Shown: positions 13,051-24,621 of the stretch, piece by piece
Layout of the letters: each line of letters opens with the position of its first letter
Numbering within the stretch: the first letter of the stretch is position 1
From: Cardiocondyla obscurior
Lineage: Eukaryota; Arthropoda; Insecta; Hymenoptera; Formicidae
Direction of reading: 5' to 3'
Assembly (NCBI RefSeq): GCF_019399895.1
Contig: NC_091864.1
Coordinates: 6,612,001 to 6,676,000 of the forward strand
DNA: 64,000 nt
The notes under the pieces: generated by a model
Database searches by the model: none
Told to the model about the DNA's origin: nothing
The model's input: only the letters and a program-made list of their open reading frames with translations
Translations under genes and position numbers: made by a program

Positions 13051-15720
13051 GATACGCGGACGGCTCTCGGGGAGAGCCCGCACATATCCTGACATCGGGC
13101 ATCAAGTAATTACGTAACGCGCTCCCTCCTCGTGACGATCGTCAAAGAGAGACATTATCCATTCGTCTGGTATTTTACCATCCGCGGCGATTCCGCGAGC
13201 GTGCCAGATACGAGATTCAGAGATTGCCGGGAAATTTTCGAGCGGAATCGTTAATCGACACCGACATGCATTCCGTAGCCGTGGAAGGCGTGAATTGAGC
13301 CGCCGTGTGAGAGCGCATCGATCGGAGAGATGTTATCGAACGATAGGCGAGCATTTACGTACGCATTCCAGTAATTTAATCTAGCCAAAGTGCTAGGTAC
13401 ATAGAAACGAAATCGGGAGAGACGACTCGGAGAGACAAGTGGTATGGAAATTTCAGCGCGTTTTAATAGAACGTTATTTCACGTAAAAGTCCCTCGCGCT
13501 TCTAACCGCGAGACGCGAACGTTAGAAATTTAACACTCGGCGCGAGAAGAGAGTCCCGCGCGATAAAGTGGTACGAATTAAATCACTCGGTGACTTTCTT
13601 AACGATGCGGGTACCCATCCATAAATCTAAGGAGATCGTACGTACGTAGCCGAACGTACCGTGGAATCCACGACGACACGGCGAATACGTTCGCGAATGC
13701 CGTAGTCTTGTAACCTTCTGCATAACTTTGCGAATCCGCTTGACCGAGAACGGGTATCGAGAACGGCCTTACGCCGTTATGTGATAAGTCGCGTGTCCGT
13801 TAATGTCGGCGCGAGTCACTCGCGGTCGTGAGTCACCGCGCCGTAACCTCGTAGCACATTTGGCAGCCGGCCGGGCAAACATATTCTAATTGATCGATCG
13901 ACTAAGTTCTCACGACGCCTCGGCACGTCCGGCAAATAGATGAGAGAACGGAGCGATTGAACGCAAGGGGCAACAAAGTAATCGATCGACGTTTTAGCTA
14001 CGCCCGGTGCAGCGTACCCGACAGGAATAGCTCCTGGTTAAGCCGTTCAATTTCCATAAGAATCGCTTCGGTTTATCCGGAGCCGTTGATACCAGTTGAT
14101 ATAACATTCTATACGCCGTGGCGTGAGACAGTAATGCGGTAACCGAGCGGCGTCGGCGCTATTGCCACCGATTGCTAGTAGTAATTACCTTATCGCCCCG
14201 CGTGATCGTTCCTTCTCCTTACGCCTACCTCCCACCGTCGATTCTACGGTATCTTTATTAGTAATAACTTTACACGCACGTTTATAATATGCAGCTCATT
14301 CATATGTGGGCTGTCCGGCACGAGAGGTTTAACCGCGAGCTCGACTATTCGACGGCGCAATGATCGATCGTTTCCTCAGATTCTGCGGGAAGCCAATATC
14401 TTGTTCGGTCACACCCTGTTTGCGATTTGTAATCCTTGAACCGTTTAATTCCGAATTACCCTTCCTAAAATAGGTTAATCGTCGACGTAACGTTGTCTTT
14501 TTTTTTTTATATCGTCGAAGGTACGTTGACGAAACGCGAGGAAATCCGATTAATTATAGAGCGGAAGAAAACGAGTCGCTCTGTCTTTCGGTCGGCCGGG
14601 GCGCAAGGGCCGTCAGCGAACGCGGCGACGGCGAAGCGGTCGTTTCCCTGTGAAATTCCGCGGTGCGAGATAGCCGTTTGCGATTGAATCCGATGGGACA
14701 TCCAGAAACCGTTATTCCGCCATGGTGACGCGATGGTACAGGCACCTGGTACCGAGCGCTGCCTCTCTCCGATCGTCTCTTCCCTCTTTCTCTCTGTCGG
14801 CCTTTTCTTACCATCTTTTTCTCGCGCTTTCCGAGTGCAGATCGCTCGCCCGACTGTTTCCGCCGCGGAGACACCGATGCCCGACCGGGTCGCGTTGTTC
14901 ACACGTCAACATTCAATTTTGCTCTCTTTGAAGCCCCGTCTTTTCCCTCGTTCACCGTCGCTCCCGTTTCTACACTTATTCTATCGTCCCGTTTACCGCA
15001 CGGCATAGCAAAACTCCCGCTTCTCGATTCTCGGTATGCGTCGGCTTTTTTTCTCTCTTTCTTTCGCGCGCGACATAATTACTATTTACCGGACACGCAT
15101 CATCGACTCATTCGACGAGTCTTCCACGGGCACAAGTACCGGCTAATGACAGAGGATAGCGTGGTCCGCTTGCCCCGTCTAATTCCTCGCCCCGAGAGAA
15201 TTACCTGACCGACGATGCTCCACGCGTGCCAGTCCCGGCGTCAAACGCTCTCGCTCGCTTTTCGTTACGATCCAACTACCGCTCGTATTTCATATTCTCA
15301 TCAATTAAACGCAACCATCCGACGTCGTATTTTTGAATCGATAGATATAACGCGCGCGATATCTCCATGCGCGCGTGCAACGGCGATTTTGCGCCCGGGT
15401 GCATCCGCGATTGTCCGAATCGGTCGACATCGCACGCTTGCGAGTCTGCAAAATGATATACCGCTCTCACGCCACTGACGGCGGAAGCAATTGAGAAATG
15501 AATTAACTTTGCGGCCGATTCGGCAGCGATCTCCCTGAGGCGATCGATCCGTTATGTTGCGTTACGAAAGAGCTGAGAGAGAATCCAAAGCAGCACCGGC
15601 AATATCGTGCTTTATCTCCTGTATTACAGAACCTTGATCGTAGCTAAAGAATAACGGGCGACAATGTGCTTGGCCGTTAGATCCCTTCTCTAGTGGTATA
15701 TCTTGTCTGTCAACATATGG

Positions 15721-15753
<33 letters not shown>
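15721..15753 (+). repeat. A33 homopolymer
   Basis: Thirty-three consecutive A residues. No retroposon body or target-site duplication was recognised beside it. Confidence 0.95.
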
Positions 15754-15757
<4 letters not shown>

Positions 15758-16165
15758 CTATCGAATAAGCGACAGCGAAGGCTGCGTCTAGCAAAAGAGG
15801 ATAAGAGGACGTCGAGGGCTAGTAAATCCTTGTCAGTGTATAACTTAACGTGTAAAGTATCACGGCTCACCCGGCTTTGGCTTAGACGAACGCGAACGTA
15901 GTGTGTCATCGTGCAAAATAAACCCTATTGAACGCGCGGTTCGCGCAGAAAATTTTTAAGTAGGTAGGTGGGTGGGCAGAGAGTTCAGGATCCGCTAAAT
16001 TCATATTGACAACCACGCGAGTTGGCTATTCTCGGCGCCTAAAGTGGCATGACTTCACCGATCCCCGACTAAGAATGCAAAGAAAAGGAGGAAAGAAAAA
16101 AAAAAAAAAAAGAAAACGGAAAGCGCACAAGGAATCTGAGCGGGGAGACGCGAGTTAGCCGATCA

Positions 16166-16193
16166 AGAGAAAGAGAAAGAGAAAGAGAAAGAG
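16166..16193 (+). repeat. (AGAGAA)n hexamer microsatellite
   Basis: About four and a half copies of a purine hexamer (AGAGAA phase), directly upstream of the putative 5' region of the PAN-domain gene. Confidence 0.9.
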
Positions 16194-16249
16194 CTAAAAG
16201 ACCGGCGGCGATATTTTCAATGGTGTTGTACCGGCGATCGAATTGTGCG

Positions 16250-16822
16250 TACCGTTCTGTCCTCCTTAGACGGCAGCGCGGCCTCGGTCCCCTCCGGCAG
16301 ACGTCTTCGGTCGCTCGTGGAAGAGCCACACTGCCAGGTGTACACAGTGCCTAAGAGCCAGTCGACCGACATAGTTATATCCTCTGAGCGGCCGCGACGG
16401 TCGCGAGGCTCTCGCATTACCAATCGTCGTGTCGTTCGCGTGTGATTTCGTGGTGACTTACGCTATGCGCGACAAACAGGAGTAATTAGTTTCTTCGTCC
16501 CCTAAGGATTTCTTTTTCTCTTTCTGTGCCTCTTCCACTTCTGCGTGGACCGATCAACGTTTGTGTGTACCGTTTTAACGTTGTGCGCTGACGGTCATTT
16601 TCGAGAACGCGCGCCCGTTTTACCGACGATCCCGTGAGAAAGGTGGTTCCTAAAATTAATCGTTTCACGTGGAGCGGGATAAAGCGCCGTCGAACTGCAA
16701 CACGCGATACGTCACGACACGCCAGTGGAAGATATCGCGGATAATTCGCGTCCCACAAAATTCGACATCGATACATACGTTGACTGCGGCTGCTGCCACT
16801 GTTCTCTCGACTGTTCGACCAG
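16250..16822 (+). other. Possible untranslated first exon / promoter-proximal region of the PAN-domain gene
   Basis: This CpG-rich segment ends in a good splice donor (ACCAG/GTACGT, with the intron starting at 16823). It lies just upstream of the AT-rich sequence that leads to the acceptor at 17996. An intron of 1174 bases between the two would be ordinary for an insect 5' untranslated region. The left edge is arbitrary, because I see no decisive TATA box or initiator. GTACGT also occurs by chance in this CpG-rich DNA. This is a guess that transcript data would settle. Confidence 0.22.
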
Positions 16823-17996
16823 GTACGTTTCCCGAAATTCGTATATGTTCCGAAGGTACATCAACGCTCGTCGGTGCGATTTCAATGTGCAGCGTGCGTA
16901 GAAACGTGCGAGCCGCATATTTCGAATGTGGCAATATATTTCGTCGTTATTTTCGGCGGAACGGAACTGTCGGAGCTCGTGTCGAGTGCCGTTGGATCGC
17001 GATTTCATGGGGTCATAGTGGTTCACGAAAGTATCCGGCGATTTAAATTCCCGCATATGCACGCCGCGGTATTTGTTATTTATTGCGCAATACATGTACC
17101 AGCGTAACGGAAATATGAACGATTCTCAATTTTTATTGCTCTGTTCCGCGTTTTTTATATTCTAATTGTTAGTCCGATTTATTCGTGTTCAGGCTTTATG
17201 CAAAATCTGTCGCAGCGCAGTTACGTGTTAATTAATAGAAACACAAAATAACATTGATTTAAATCGTAATTAAATTTGCAGAATGCAATTTTTTTTTTTA
17301 ATATAAAATCTCAAAGAACCTCTCCAATTCTTTTCCAACTATCATTAATTATTTGATATAAAAGTACCATTTTAAAGCGCCGTCAACCGTTTGTAAAATT
17401 AACAAAGATTAATTAACGTTCTAGTATTATTAATATGTAGGCAAATTTTATTTTCCAATTTACTATTCCCGTTCCCGTTCGCTTATAAGAACAACGCGAC
17501 ACTTGACCAACGGCGATACATTCCATCCCGTTAATCCTTGCTTCCGTTAATTCTCCTTTATTCAACCCGTCAGAGCACTCGCTTAAGCAATAGAGAAAAT
17601 AGTCTCATAACGAAGAAAAACGGTTCAGGAGAAAACGCTTAAGATGTTTAATTCTTAACGCGTTCGTTTTATTTTCTACTTAATTCTTAAAAGTAGGTAC
17701 TATCGTTACCATTGTCATTAAATATAAAATTTTACGAAGCCTTTGCGCACCTCCATTATTCACACGTCTTAATTTTTCTCTCATTTTCTACCTCTTTTCT
17801 AAAACTTTTCTAGTAATTAATAACGCAGAAAATAAATAGTATCGGAGAGATTTTTCTCGATTCTATTATGATAAAAGTTTCAAAAGATTTCGCAGACAAC
17901 AATTGCAAAAAAAAAAAAAAAAAAAATGAAGAAGCTACTTTGCCCTGTCGAAAATGTTAATTATAACTAATCGTACGTCTTTGTCTTTTGTTACAG
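16823..17996 (+). other. Putative first intron of the PAN-domain gene
   Basis: The right end is well supported: a CTAAT branch-site-like motif at 17967-17971, a pyrimidine-rich stretch and TTACAG ending at 17996. The left end (GTACGT at 16823) is only a candidate. The interior is AT-rich, carries an A20 run at 17907-17926 and has no coding sequence. Confidence 0.3.
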
Positions 17997-18048
17997 ATTA
18001 CGCGAGCGCGACGTTACTGTATTTTGAAGGGTCAATCGAGGTACGACA
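17997..18048 (+). other. 5' untranslated leader in the first coding exon
   Basis: Sequence between the splice acceptor at 17996 and the start codon at 18049. An in-frame TGA at 18025-18027 closes the frame upstream, so the ATG at 18049 is the first possible in-frame start in this exon. The context ACAATG has A at -3, which suits insect translation starts. Confidence 0.6.
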
Positions 18049-18433
18049 ATGACGAGACTGTACGACTGTCGACATCTCGTCACGTTATTATTGCTGTTGC
18101 AAAGCATTTCGAGGTACGGTGAGACGGCTGCCGCGGAATCGACGCACGCGGCCGACTTGTCGCCATCGTCCGCGTCCGTACCGTCTGCTCTCTCCGGCCC
18201 GGATTACACCGGACCATCCGCGGGTTCGGACGAGTGCGATCCCGAGATGGTTGGCTTTGAGCTTGTAACCGGCTACGTGTACACCGCGCCCACGAACATG
18301 CTCGAGTCTATACCCGGCACGCTGATGCTCACCGACTGCCTCGAGACCTGTCAGGCAAACGACTCCTGCCAGGCGGTCAACTACGAGACGGGTCTTTGCG
18401 TCCTATTCAGCTCTAACGCCGACAGCAATCCAG
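18049..18433 (+). CDS. PAN/Apple-domain protein (probable PAN + ZP cuticle/apical-matrix protein), first coding exon
   Basis: Encodes the first 128 residues plus one base of a secreted or membrane protein. Seen: a short basic start, then a hydrophobic core (LVTLLLLLQSIS, residues 10-21) that reads as a signal peptide with cleavage probably around residues 27-29; a Ser/Ala/Pro/Gly linker at 30-60; then a PAN/Apple-like module starting at Cys63 with Cys97, Cys101, Cys107 and Cys117 in the pattern C-x33-C-x3-C-x5-C-x9-C, including the typical CLETC and CQAVNYE stretches. The start is fixed by the upstream in-frame TGA at 18025. The exon ends at CCAG/GTAAG in phase 1, and the frame runs past the donor to a stop at 18499-18501 if unspliced. 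Known of the family: insect proteins combining PAN modules with a ZP domain (NompA, Trynity, Neyo, Morpheyus) attach epidermis or sensory dendrites to the apical extracellular matrix. Which member this is cannot be decided from the N-terminus, so no symbol is given. Confidence 0.8.
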
Positions 18434-20566
18434 GTAAGATTGAATCGTTATCGTATCTTCCTAAAGACTGTAGTATGAACTATCGACTATGTATGCGTTG
18501 ATGCTAACAAACTCTCGAGGCTATTCCTCCCGATAACTCCTCCAAGGTGGATATGTTTTTTTTTTTTTTCCTTCCTACGAGAGAAAACTTAAAGTACTTG
18601 AACGCAGACCACTTGATTGCCTTATTACGCGGACGTTAATTAAGAACATTCTACAACTTCATGGTGGCACAAAAGGATAGTTTCGTTCGTTTTTAAACGT
18701 TTAATAGCGTTTTGTTGTACCCATACATTCGAAATTAATAGCATTGCTTTAAGTAGATGCGTTTGTACCGCGATGCCGTTAGCCTCTTCGATAAAAAAAA
18801 AAAATTCAATGACAATAATATTAAGAATGGCCAGTAAACCAAGATGAATATGCGATTATTTTCTTGATCCGTTATCATTAAAATTAGATTTCCATATGTA
18901 CATGCGGAATGAGCGAGCCTCGAGGTTCCGACGCGTCTTGTTGTTTTGCGCAATTACGGCGTTTCATAGGATAACCAAAGTATGTTAAGATCGTTTCACA
19001 TCAGTCTCGTACCAACATTTTGTGTAATGTAAAGATCGCTTTGGGCGAAGTGCAATAATTTTCTGTACAATGCCCGCGGTACCAATTGCCTTGATCTACC
19101 GGATGAAAATAAGCGAAACAAAACGTGTGAGACATAATAGACGGTGTCGTCCGGTACTCACGTTGGTGAGAATCGGGTCGATGTGCTTATCACACGTTCT
19201 TCGCAAACCGTACGCGTAATTTTTCACCTGTCTAATCCATTAATTATAACATTAATAATGAAAAGATATTAAGGATATGATAATACAACTTGATTAAGGA
19301 TTCTATAACATATATGAAAGATTATACGTTTGATAATTCCAGCAGATTGTGGAGATAATGCTAATATTAAATATAAATTTTCGCGTTTGTGTCAAAGGAT
19401 TTAAAGTCTCTTAAAATATTAAATATAACTCGGAATTATTAATATTAATGTAGTATATTATTTTTCGCTTATTTACATCTAAATTTAACAAAAATATTAC
19501 TTAACTACAACGGAGATAATAAAATACAACTTCTATATAATTATCTAATCTTATCTTCTTATAATAAATCTTTTTCTAATGTGTACGAATATGGAATGTA
19601 TAAATTCACTATGTATAACCTATGTAGCAGTTGCACAAGTTTAATTCCGACAGATATTTTAAATAACATTCCCGTCAAATCAATATCGTATAAAAATATT
19701 GGGAATTCTGCATTGGACTGTGCAATAATCGTTCCCTATTGCATGTAACAATCTGTCATGAATATTATCTTTTACAATATATTTCAATTTTTTTTCCAGA
19801 AATATATCAAACACTCGAGAGAATCAGTAATTTTATTTTTGTGGCATAATAAATAATATGGCAAATACTTTTGAAATTCTACCCATTTTCGTAGAGATTT
19901 TCGTTCAAATGTTATTTAAATTTTTGCGGAGTACGAAACAGCTTTCGCACTTTCAGTGAGGTTGATTTTTCTACGAGAGACTGCACCCAACGGAGACACA
20001 TATTGGGTGTCGCCCTGAGGTACACTCTTTCTTGAGTATTTCTTGACCCATTATTTTCTCGCCGCTGTTGAATGCCTTTACGGCACGTATGCGAATCTTT
20101 CTCCCTTGAAAAACTTTCAGGCGTTGATAAAATCGTGGAATAAAAATTGTATTTATATTTAGTTTGTTTTCAAGTAATATTTTTTCAAGATTTACAGATT
20201 CTTTAGTTTCGCATTTAATTAATACAATCTGAAATAAATTCTAAAGAGCAGTAGCAATTATTGTTATTTCCGAATAGATGATAGAACAATTAAAAGTAGT
20301 TAATATATTTTAATATAAAGCAAATTCATTAAAGTTTATTACAAATACCTTTCTTTTTTTCTGCTTTCTCTCGTTAGTTTGATATCGATTAAATCAAGTT
20401 AAATTTTTGTATTCTTTACAAACTTTGTAAAAAAATTGAAGAAACCATACGCTCACAGTTTTTCAAGAGATTCCAATTCGTGCACGTTATTATACATATT
20501 GCCAATTGCCGGTTTACTTACATTCGTAGTTTTCTGTTAGGTTAGGGTAGATTATTTTCCATCCAT

Positions 20567-20595
20567 CCTTCCTTCCTTCCTTCCTTCCTTCCTTC
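20567..20595 (+). repeat. (CTTC)n tetranucleotide microsatellite
   Basis: About seven perfect CTTC copies in the large intron. Confidence 0.95.
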
Positions 20596-20710
20596 TGTGT
20601 CAGTGGCAGTAATCCAAATTATCCGGACGTCTTGTAGCACTAAAAATCACTTCACACTATATTACACTGCTCTGCTTTTTTTTTTTTTAATTACTATCAC
20701 TAATCACGGA

Positions 20711-20732
20711 CACTATCACTATCACTATCACT
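20711..20732 (+). repeat. (CACTAT)n hexamer repeat
   Basis: Between three and four tandem CACTAT units in the large intron, preceded by a poly-T tract. Confidence 0.85.
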
Positions 20733-21613
20733 CGAAAGACGAACGACCGAAAGACTGACAGTGGATTATCGCGGCAATTTTTTACGAATTAAATTAAGAA
20801 GCGCGACGAACGATCATTTGTTATATACATTTACGCTCTCGATATTCGTAGCGTTGTTTATATTCGTCCAGTCTTGCTCCATGTAAAATATTCTCCGCGC
20901 ACTTAATCTTTCTCAAGTTCTTCAAAAATATTGTTCGAAACGGGATTAGAATCCTGGCTGCTACGAAGAAGACGGGCGAGATGCGGATCTCCTCACGCTC
21001 CGACAATGGCAGTTGCAGGGACCGGCTGAAGCTGGTGGCGAGTAAAGCGCGTCGGTAATGATGAACGCCGAGCTCTCGATGACGTCACACGGCGAATATC
21101 ACGTCGGATGCTCCGTGCGCTCCGGCAGACGTAACCTTGTCGTTCCAGAGCACTTTTTCGAAACACGAAACGAGGCTCAAAACGATGAGTGGGATGACAT
21201 ACGAGTACAAAAAATAATCGCTCGCTCCCGTGTCGACGACATCGACACTTATTCGTACGCGATACTTTCCTATCCGCGGTCGAAAATACGTGAAATTACG
21301 GAGCGATTGACGACACGTTCACACGCCCGAGGATCCGTTTTCGACTGAACGTTAGACTCGGCCCTTAGAGTAAGTGAGACAAGACGCGTAAGGGAATGAG
21401 ACAGTCGATAGAGACAGTGGTCAATTGCGCGCACTCTCCTTCTCGCGAGAATAGAAAAATCCGTCTACAGTTTGATTTCTCGACGTCTTTTCGCAAAACA
21501 GATGATTCGTTCGTTCGTTCGACGCTCGAATATATTTTTTCGATGTCGTCATAAAACTCCGATTCGAGCAAAGTGGAGGAGGGAAGCAGCGAGGGAGGAA
21601 GCAGGGAGACTGT

Positions 21614-21639
21614 TCTCTCTCTCTCTCTCTCTCTCTCTC
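21614..21639 (+). repeat. (TC)13 microsatellite
   Basis: Perfect TC tract of 26 bases, the complement of a GAGA-type repeat. Confidence 0.95.
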
Positions 21640-24605
21640 AGTTCTCGGTGATTTTTAATGGCCGGCGCTTCGCGATATATTAACTGTGAGTTTCATATGA
21701 GAATCGACGCACATCACGAGCGTCGTGCGCTAACTTTCGTCGCCGCGGTAAACGCCATATCTCTGTCTCTCAGTGTACATTTATACATTCGATTCTGACG
21801 ATGAATTATAAGGATCATGTGCATTGTCAGAGAACGCTATCGTAGTGGTTCCTCATGAATAATGGATACCGGTATAAGTAAGTGTAATGAGAAACGCACT
21901 AATTGAATCTTCCGAGGTATAATTAATATAAACTATACGTCCGCAGACGTCGGACTTGTGGGCATTAATTAAACGGCAGAATGGGATCTTATACCTATGG
22001 AGAAGCGGTATTGTTCCGTTGATATTTTTCGAGCGCATCTGTCAGGGGTAACACATACCAGGTAATTTGCTTCCGAGACGAGGAAACTAAAACGGACGTG
22101 TATAAATTACTATCGCGTTGCCAACTGACCAATGTTTTAAATGGCGTCTTAAAAAGTGAAATATTGTTATAAAATATCTAAAAACGATTTACCACCAATT
22201 AATTTTACGGCTTGCGCACAATTATTCTTCTTTGGCAGTAAAAATAAATAATGTAAGTAATTGGAATAACACATTGATTGAATATTTCTCAAGTGCCTCG
22301 GTCTCGGCGTACGTTGCTTCTAATACTTTTTGCTAGCGATAGAAAACCCTTACGTAGAAAAACAGACGGTCTAATAGATGAATCGAGATTTAGCTCACGT
22401 CAGTTTTTATACGAGGCACCTAACTATATGACTGGAACAGATTCGGTCGCGTACGTGAAAGGCGGTTCCATGTCCCAATTGTGAGCTCGAGGCGATGTAA
22501 TTCACGCTGGTGAACATCTGGCGAACGGAATAAAAAGTAAACGCCTCGCGATCTCGTGTAATCCTTGCGCGATATTTCTTTTACGCGATTGTCATGCCGG
22601 ATAATTGCCAAAAGGCACAGCACAGCCGGGGCCCAAAGGAAGCGCGTCGACGATGCGTCGTTTTACGCTCGCATCTTTTGTACCGTCGTAAAACCATCAA
22701 CGCTTGAACGCACACGTGATAATCTAGCAGTACGGCGAGATACGAGTAAAGGGACGTTAAGGTGCGTTTAAGGAGCGGAGAAAGTAAAAGGCATTCAAGA
22801 CAGGGCGCACATACGTATGTAAAGGCCTCCTCGGGCATCTTACGCATCGGCGACCGTTTACGGCGAATTTCTCAAGAAAACCCCTTGCGTGCCGGCTCAC
22901 AAGTATGCCTGCATGTGACAGCTTGACGTCTACAAAGTACTCTTTTTACTGCTTTTAACCCGCTTTCATCTCGCTTCCGCACGCTCGTTGTCATCCGTTT
23001 TTATCCCTACGTACCGGAATAAGAAAGATTTAGCGTTAATCGCGAGGTTTTTGGCGCCAAGTCATATTGGATGCTGTCAACGTGATAGGATCTTATACGA
23101 GGTCGGAACGGTAAAGAAGTTAATTCGATCGCGGACGTTCCGGAGGTGGAGAAAATCACGCTTTGATAGCGCGTGACACGAGTTTCCTCTCAGTGCGATT
23201 GTCGAATGAATCTTTACTTGACTATTCGTTTATTAAAAAATAAAGACAAAAAAAAAATTTTACTCTGGACAAATCGGAATCTCGTCTGCGAAAAATAAAA
23301 CGAATAACCGAATAAAATGTCGTTTGGTACACGTAACGCGTGATCGATACCGAGAACAAGGCGGCGACGACATACCGTGTCACGATCACGAAACTTCCGA
23401 ACACCGTTAGCCGACGATAGGATCGTCGTTTGCACAGGCAAGCGAGCGATCTCTCCTCGCGTCTCGCCTCATCTCGAACGCGTGGCCCTCTTTCCGTCTC
23501 CGGTGCTTCGTTCGCGAAGACCCATTTGGCACAGGAGGCACACTAGCAGCGACCGAACGTCCGCCGAGGCAATTAGTTCTGGACGATATAGTCCGGTTTA
23601 GACGGCCGGCAACGCCGTCCAGTCTGCAGGTTGAATTCCCTGCTAATACCGCGTCTCGCCCTAATGCGTTCTTTCTACATGATCGTACGCGGCTCGACCG
23701 TAATCGCGGCTCGGTACCGCCACAAGGAAATTTCGCTCCCGTCGATTCGCAACGATGATTCCCGCCGCGCTTGCGTTCCATCAGGCATGCATCGCGAATG
23801 AACGTAACTGCTTCGAAGGTGGAAGGCAAGGGTCTCGCTTCGGAACGATCAATAAGAATTGATAATTGATAACGTATCGCCAATTCTTTCATGCGTCTCG
23901 CGTGCGCCAAAAATTTACATACGCAGCACTTTCTTTTACAAATTTGCGGGTTTGTTTTCGGTGCAGCTTCTTACTCCTGCGCAAACGACAGAATTATTTA
24001 ATATTACATGAAGTTACGGTTCATCTATATTCATCTAATGGCAGCAAACGCAATACGGCAAAACTTTCCGCGGCTTCGCGACTAAAGCTTTTCGAGAGGA
24101 ATGTAAAGCAGTTTTTCTGCATGCCGATTGCCTTAATTTGTTTCAGCGCGTTAGACATTCAAGCGGAAATTATGCGCGAATTTACGTTAGTTCCAGTTGA
24201 AAAACGATGCAATAAAATCGGAAACTTTCTTACTTTTGTAAATAAACTTCTTTCCCATTTTTTTTTCCGTTCTTTTTTTTTATATAATTCAAAGCGAAAA
24301 CGAAAACGCGGCTCACTTTGCATTTATAACGACACCGTAAAATAATATGCAACACGAATTTTATTAACATGAACTCCACGCTACGCGAATTCGAAGAAGT
24401 TCCACATAAATGTAGTCGGATGTACGAACGTCCATCAAAAATTTATATATGCGTATGTGCATCAGCGTCGTGTGTACGCAGCCATTTCCTGTCCTTTACG
24501 ACTGTGCTTCCCTTCAATCGTTGCCCGTGATTCTATTTTCCTCGTTCACATTCTCGGTATTTTTCCGCGCGCGCGTGTGTGTGCATTTATAAAAAAAAAA
24601 ATAAA

Positions 24606-24621
24606 ATATATATATATATAT
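24606..24621 (+). repeat. (AT)8 microsatellite
   Basis: Short AT tract between an A-rich run and a pyrimidine-rich segment, in the large intron. Confidence 0.9.

Larger units (their letters stand above)
13051..16200. other. Non-coding region, CpG-rich
   Basis: No gene is recognised. The stretch is CpG-rich, with overlapping short open frames on both strands at 14493-15008 that show no domain. It contains the longest homopolymer of the window (A33 at 15721-15753), another A-rich tract near 16100 and a GAGAAA hexamer repeat at 16166-16193. The minus-strand frame at 15562-15909 runs straight through the A33 tract as poly-Phe, so it is not a credible protein. Confidence 0.6.

Noticed and set aside
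15562..15909. Minus-strand frame of 115 codons
   Set aside because: It crosses the A33 tract as poly-Phe; an artefact of the homopolymer.
20537..20546. Two TTAGG units (insect telomere repeat)
   Set aside because: Only two copies; chance occurrence, not a telomere or interstitial array.
23407..23910. Longest open frame of the window (167 codons, minus strand)
   Set aside because: Arg/Ser-rich, no domain, no splice context, in CpG-rich DNA where stops are scarce. A chance frame is more likely.
23866..24345. 159-codon + frame
   Set aside because: Phe/Lys/Arg-rich with poly-Phe from a T run, no recognisable domain and no conserved-looking motif.
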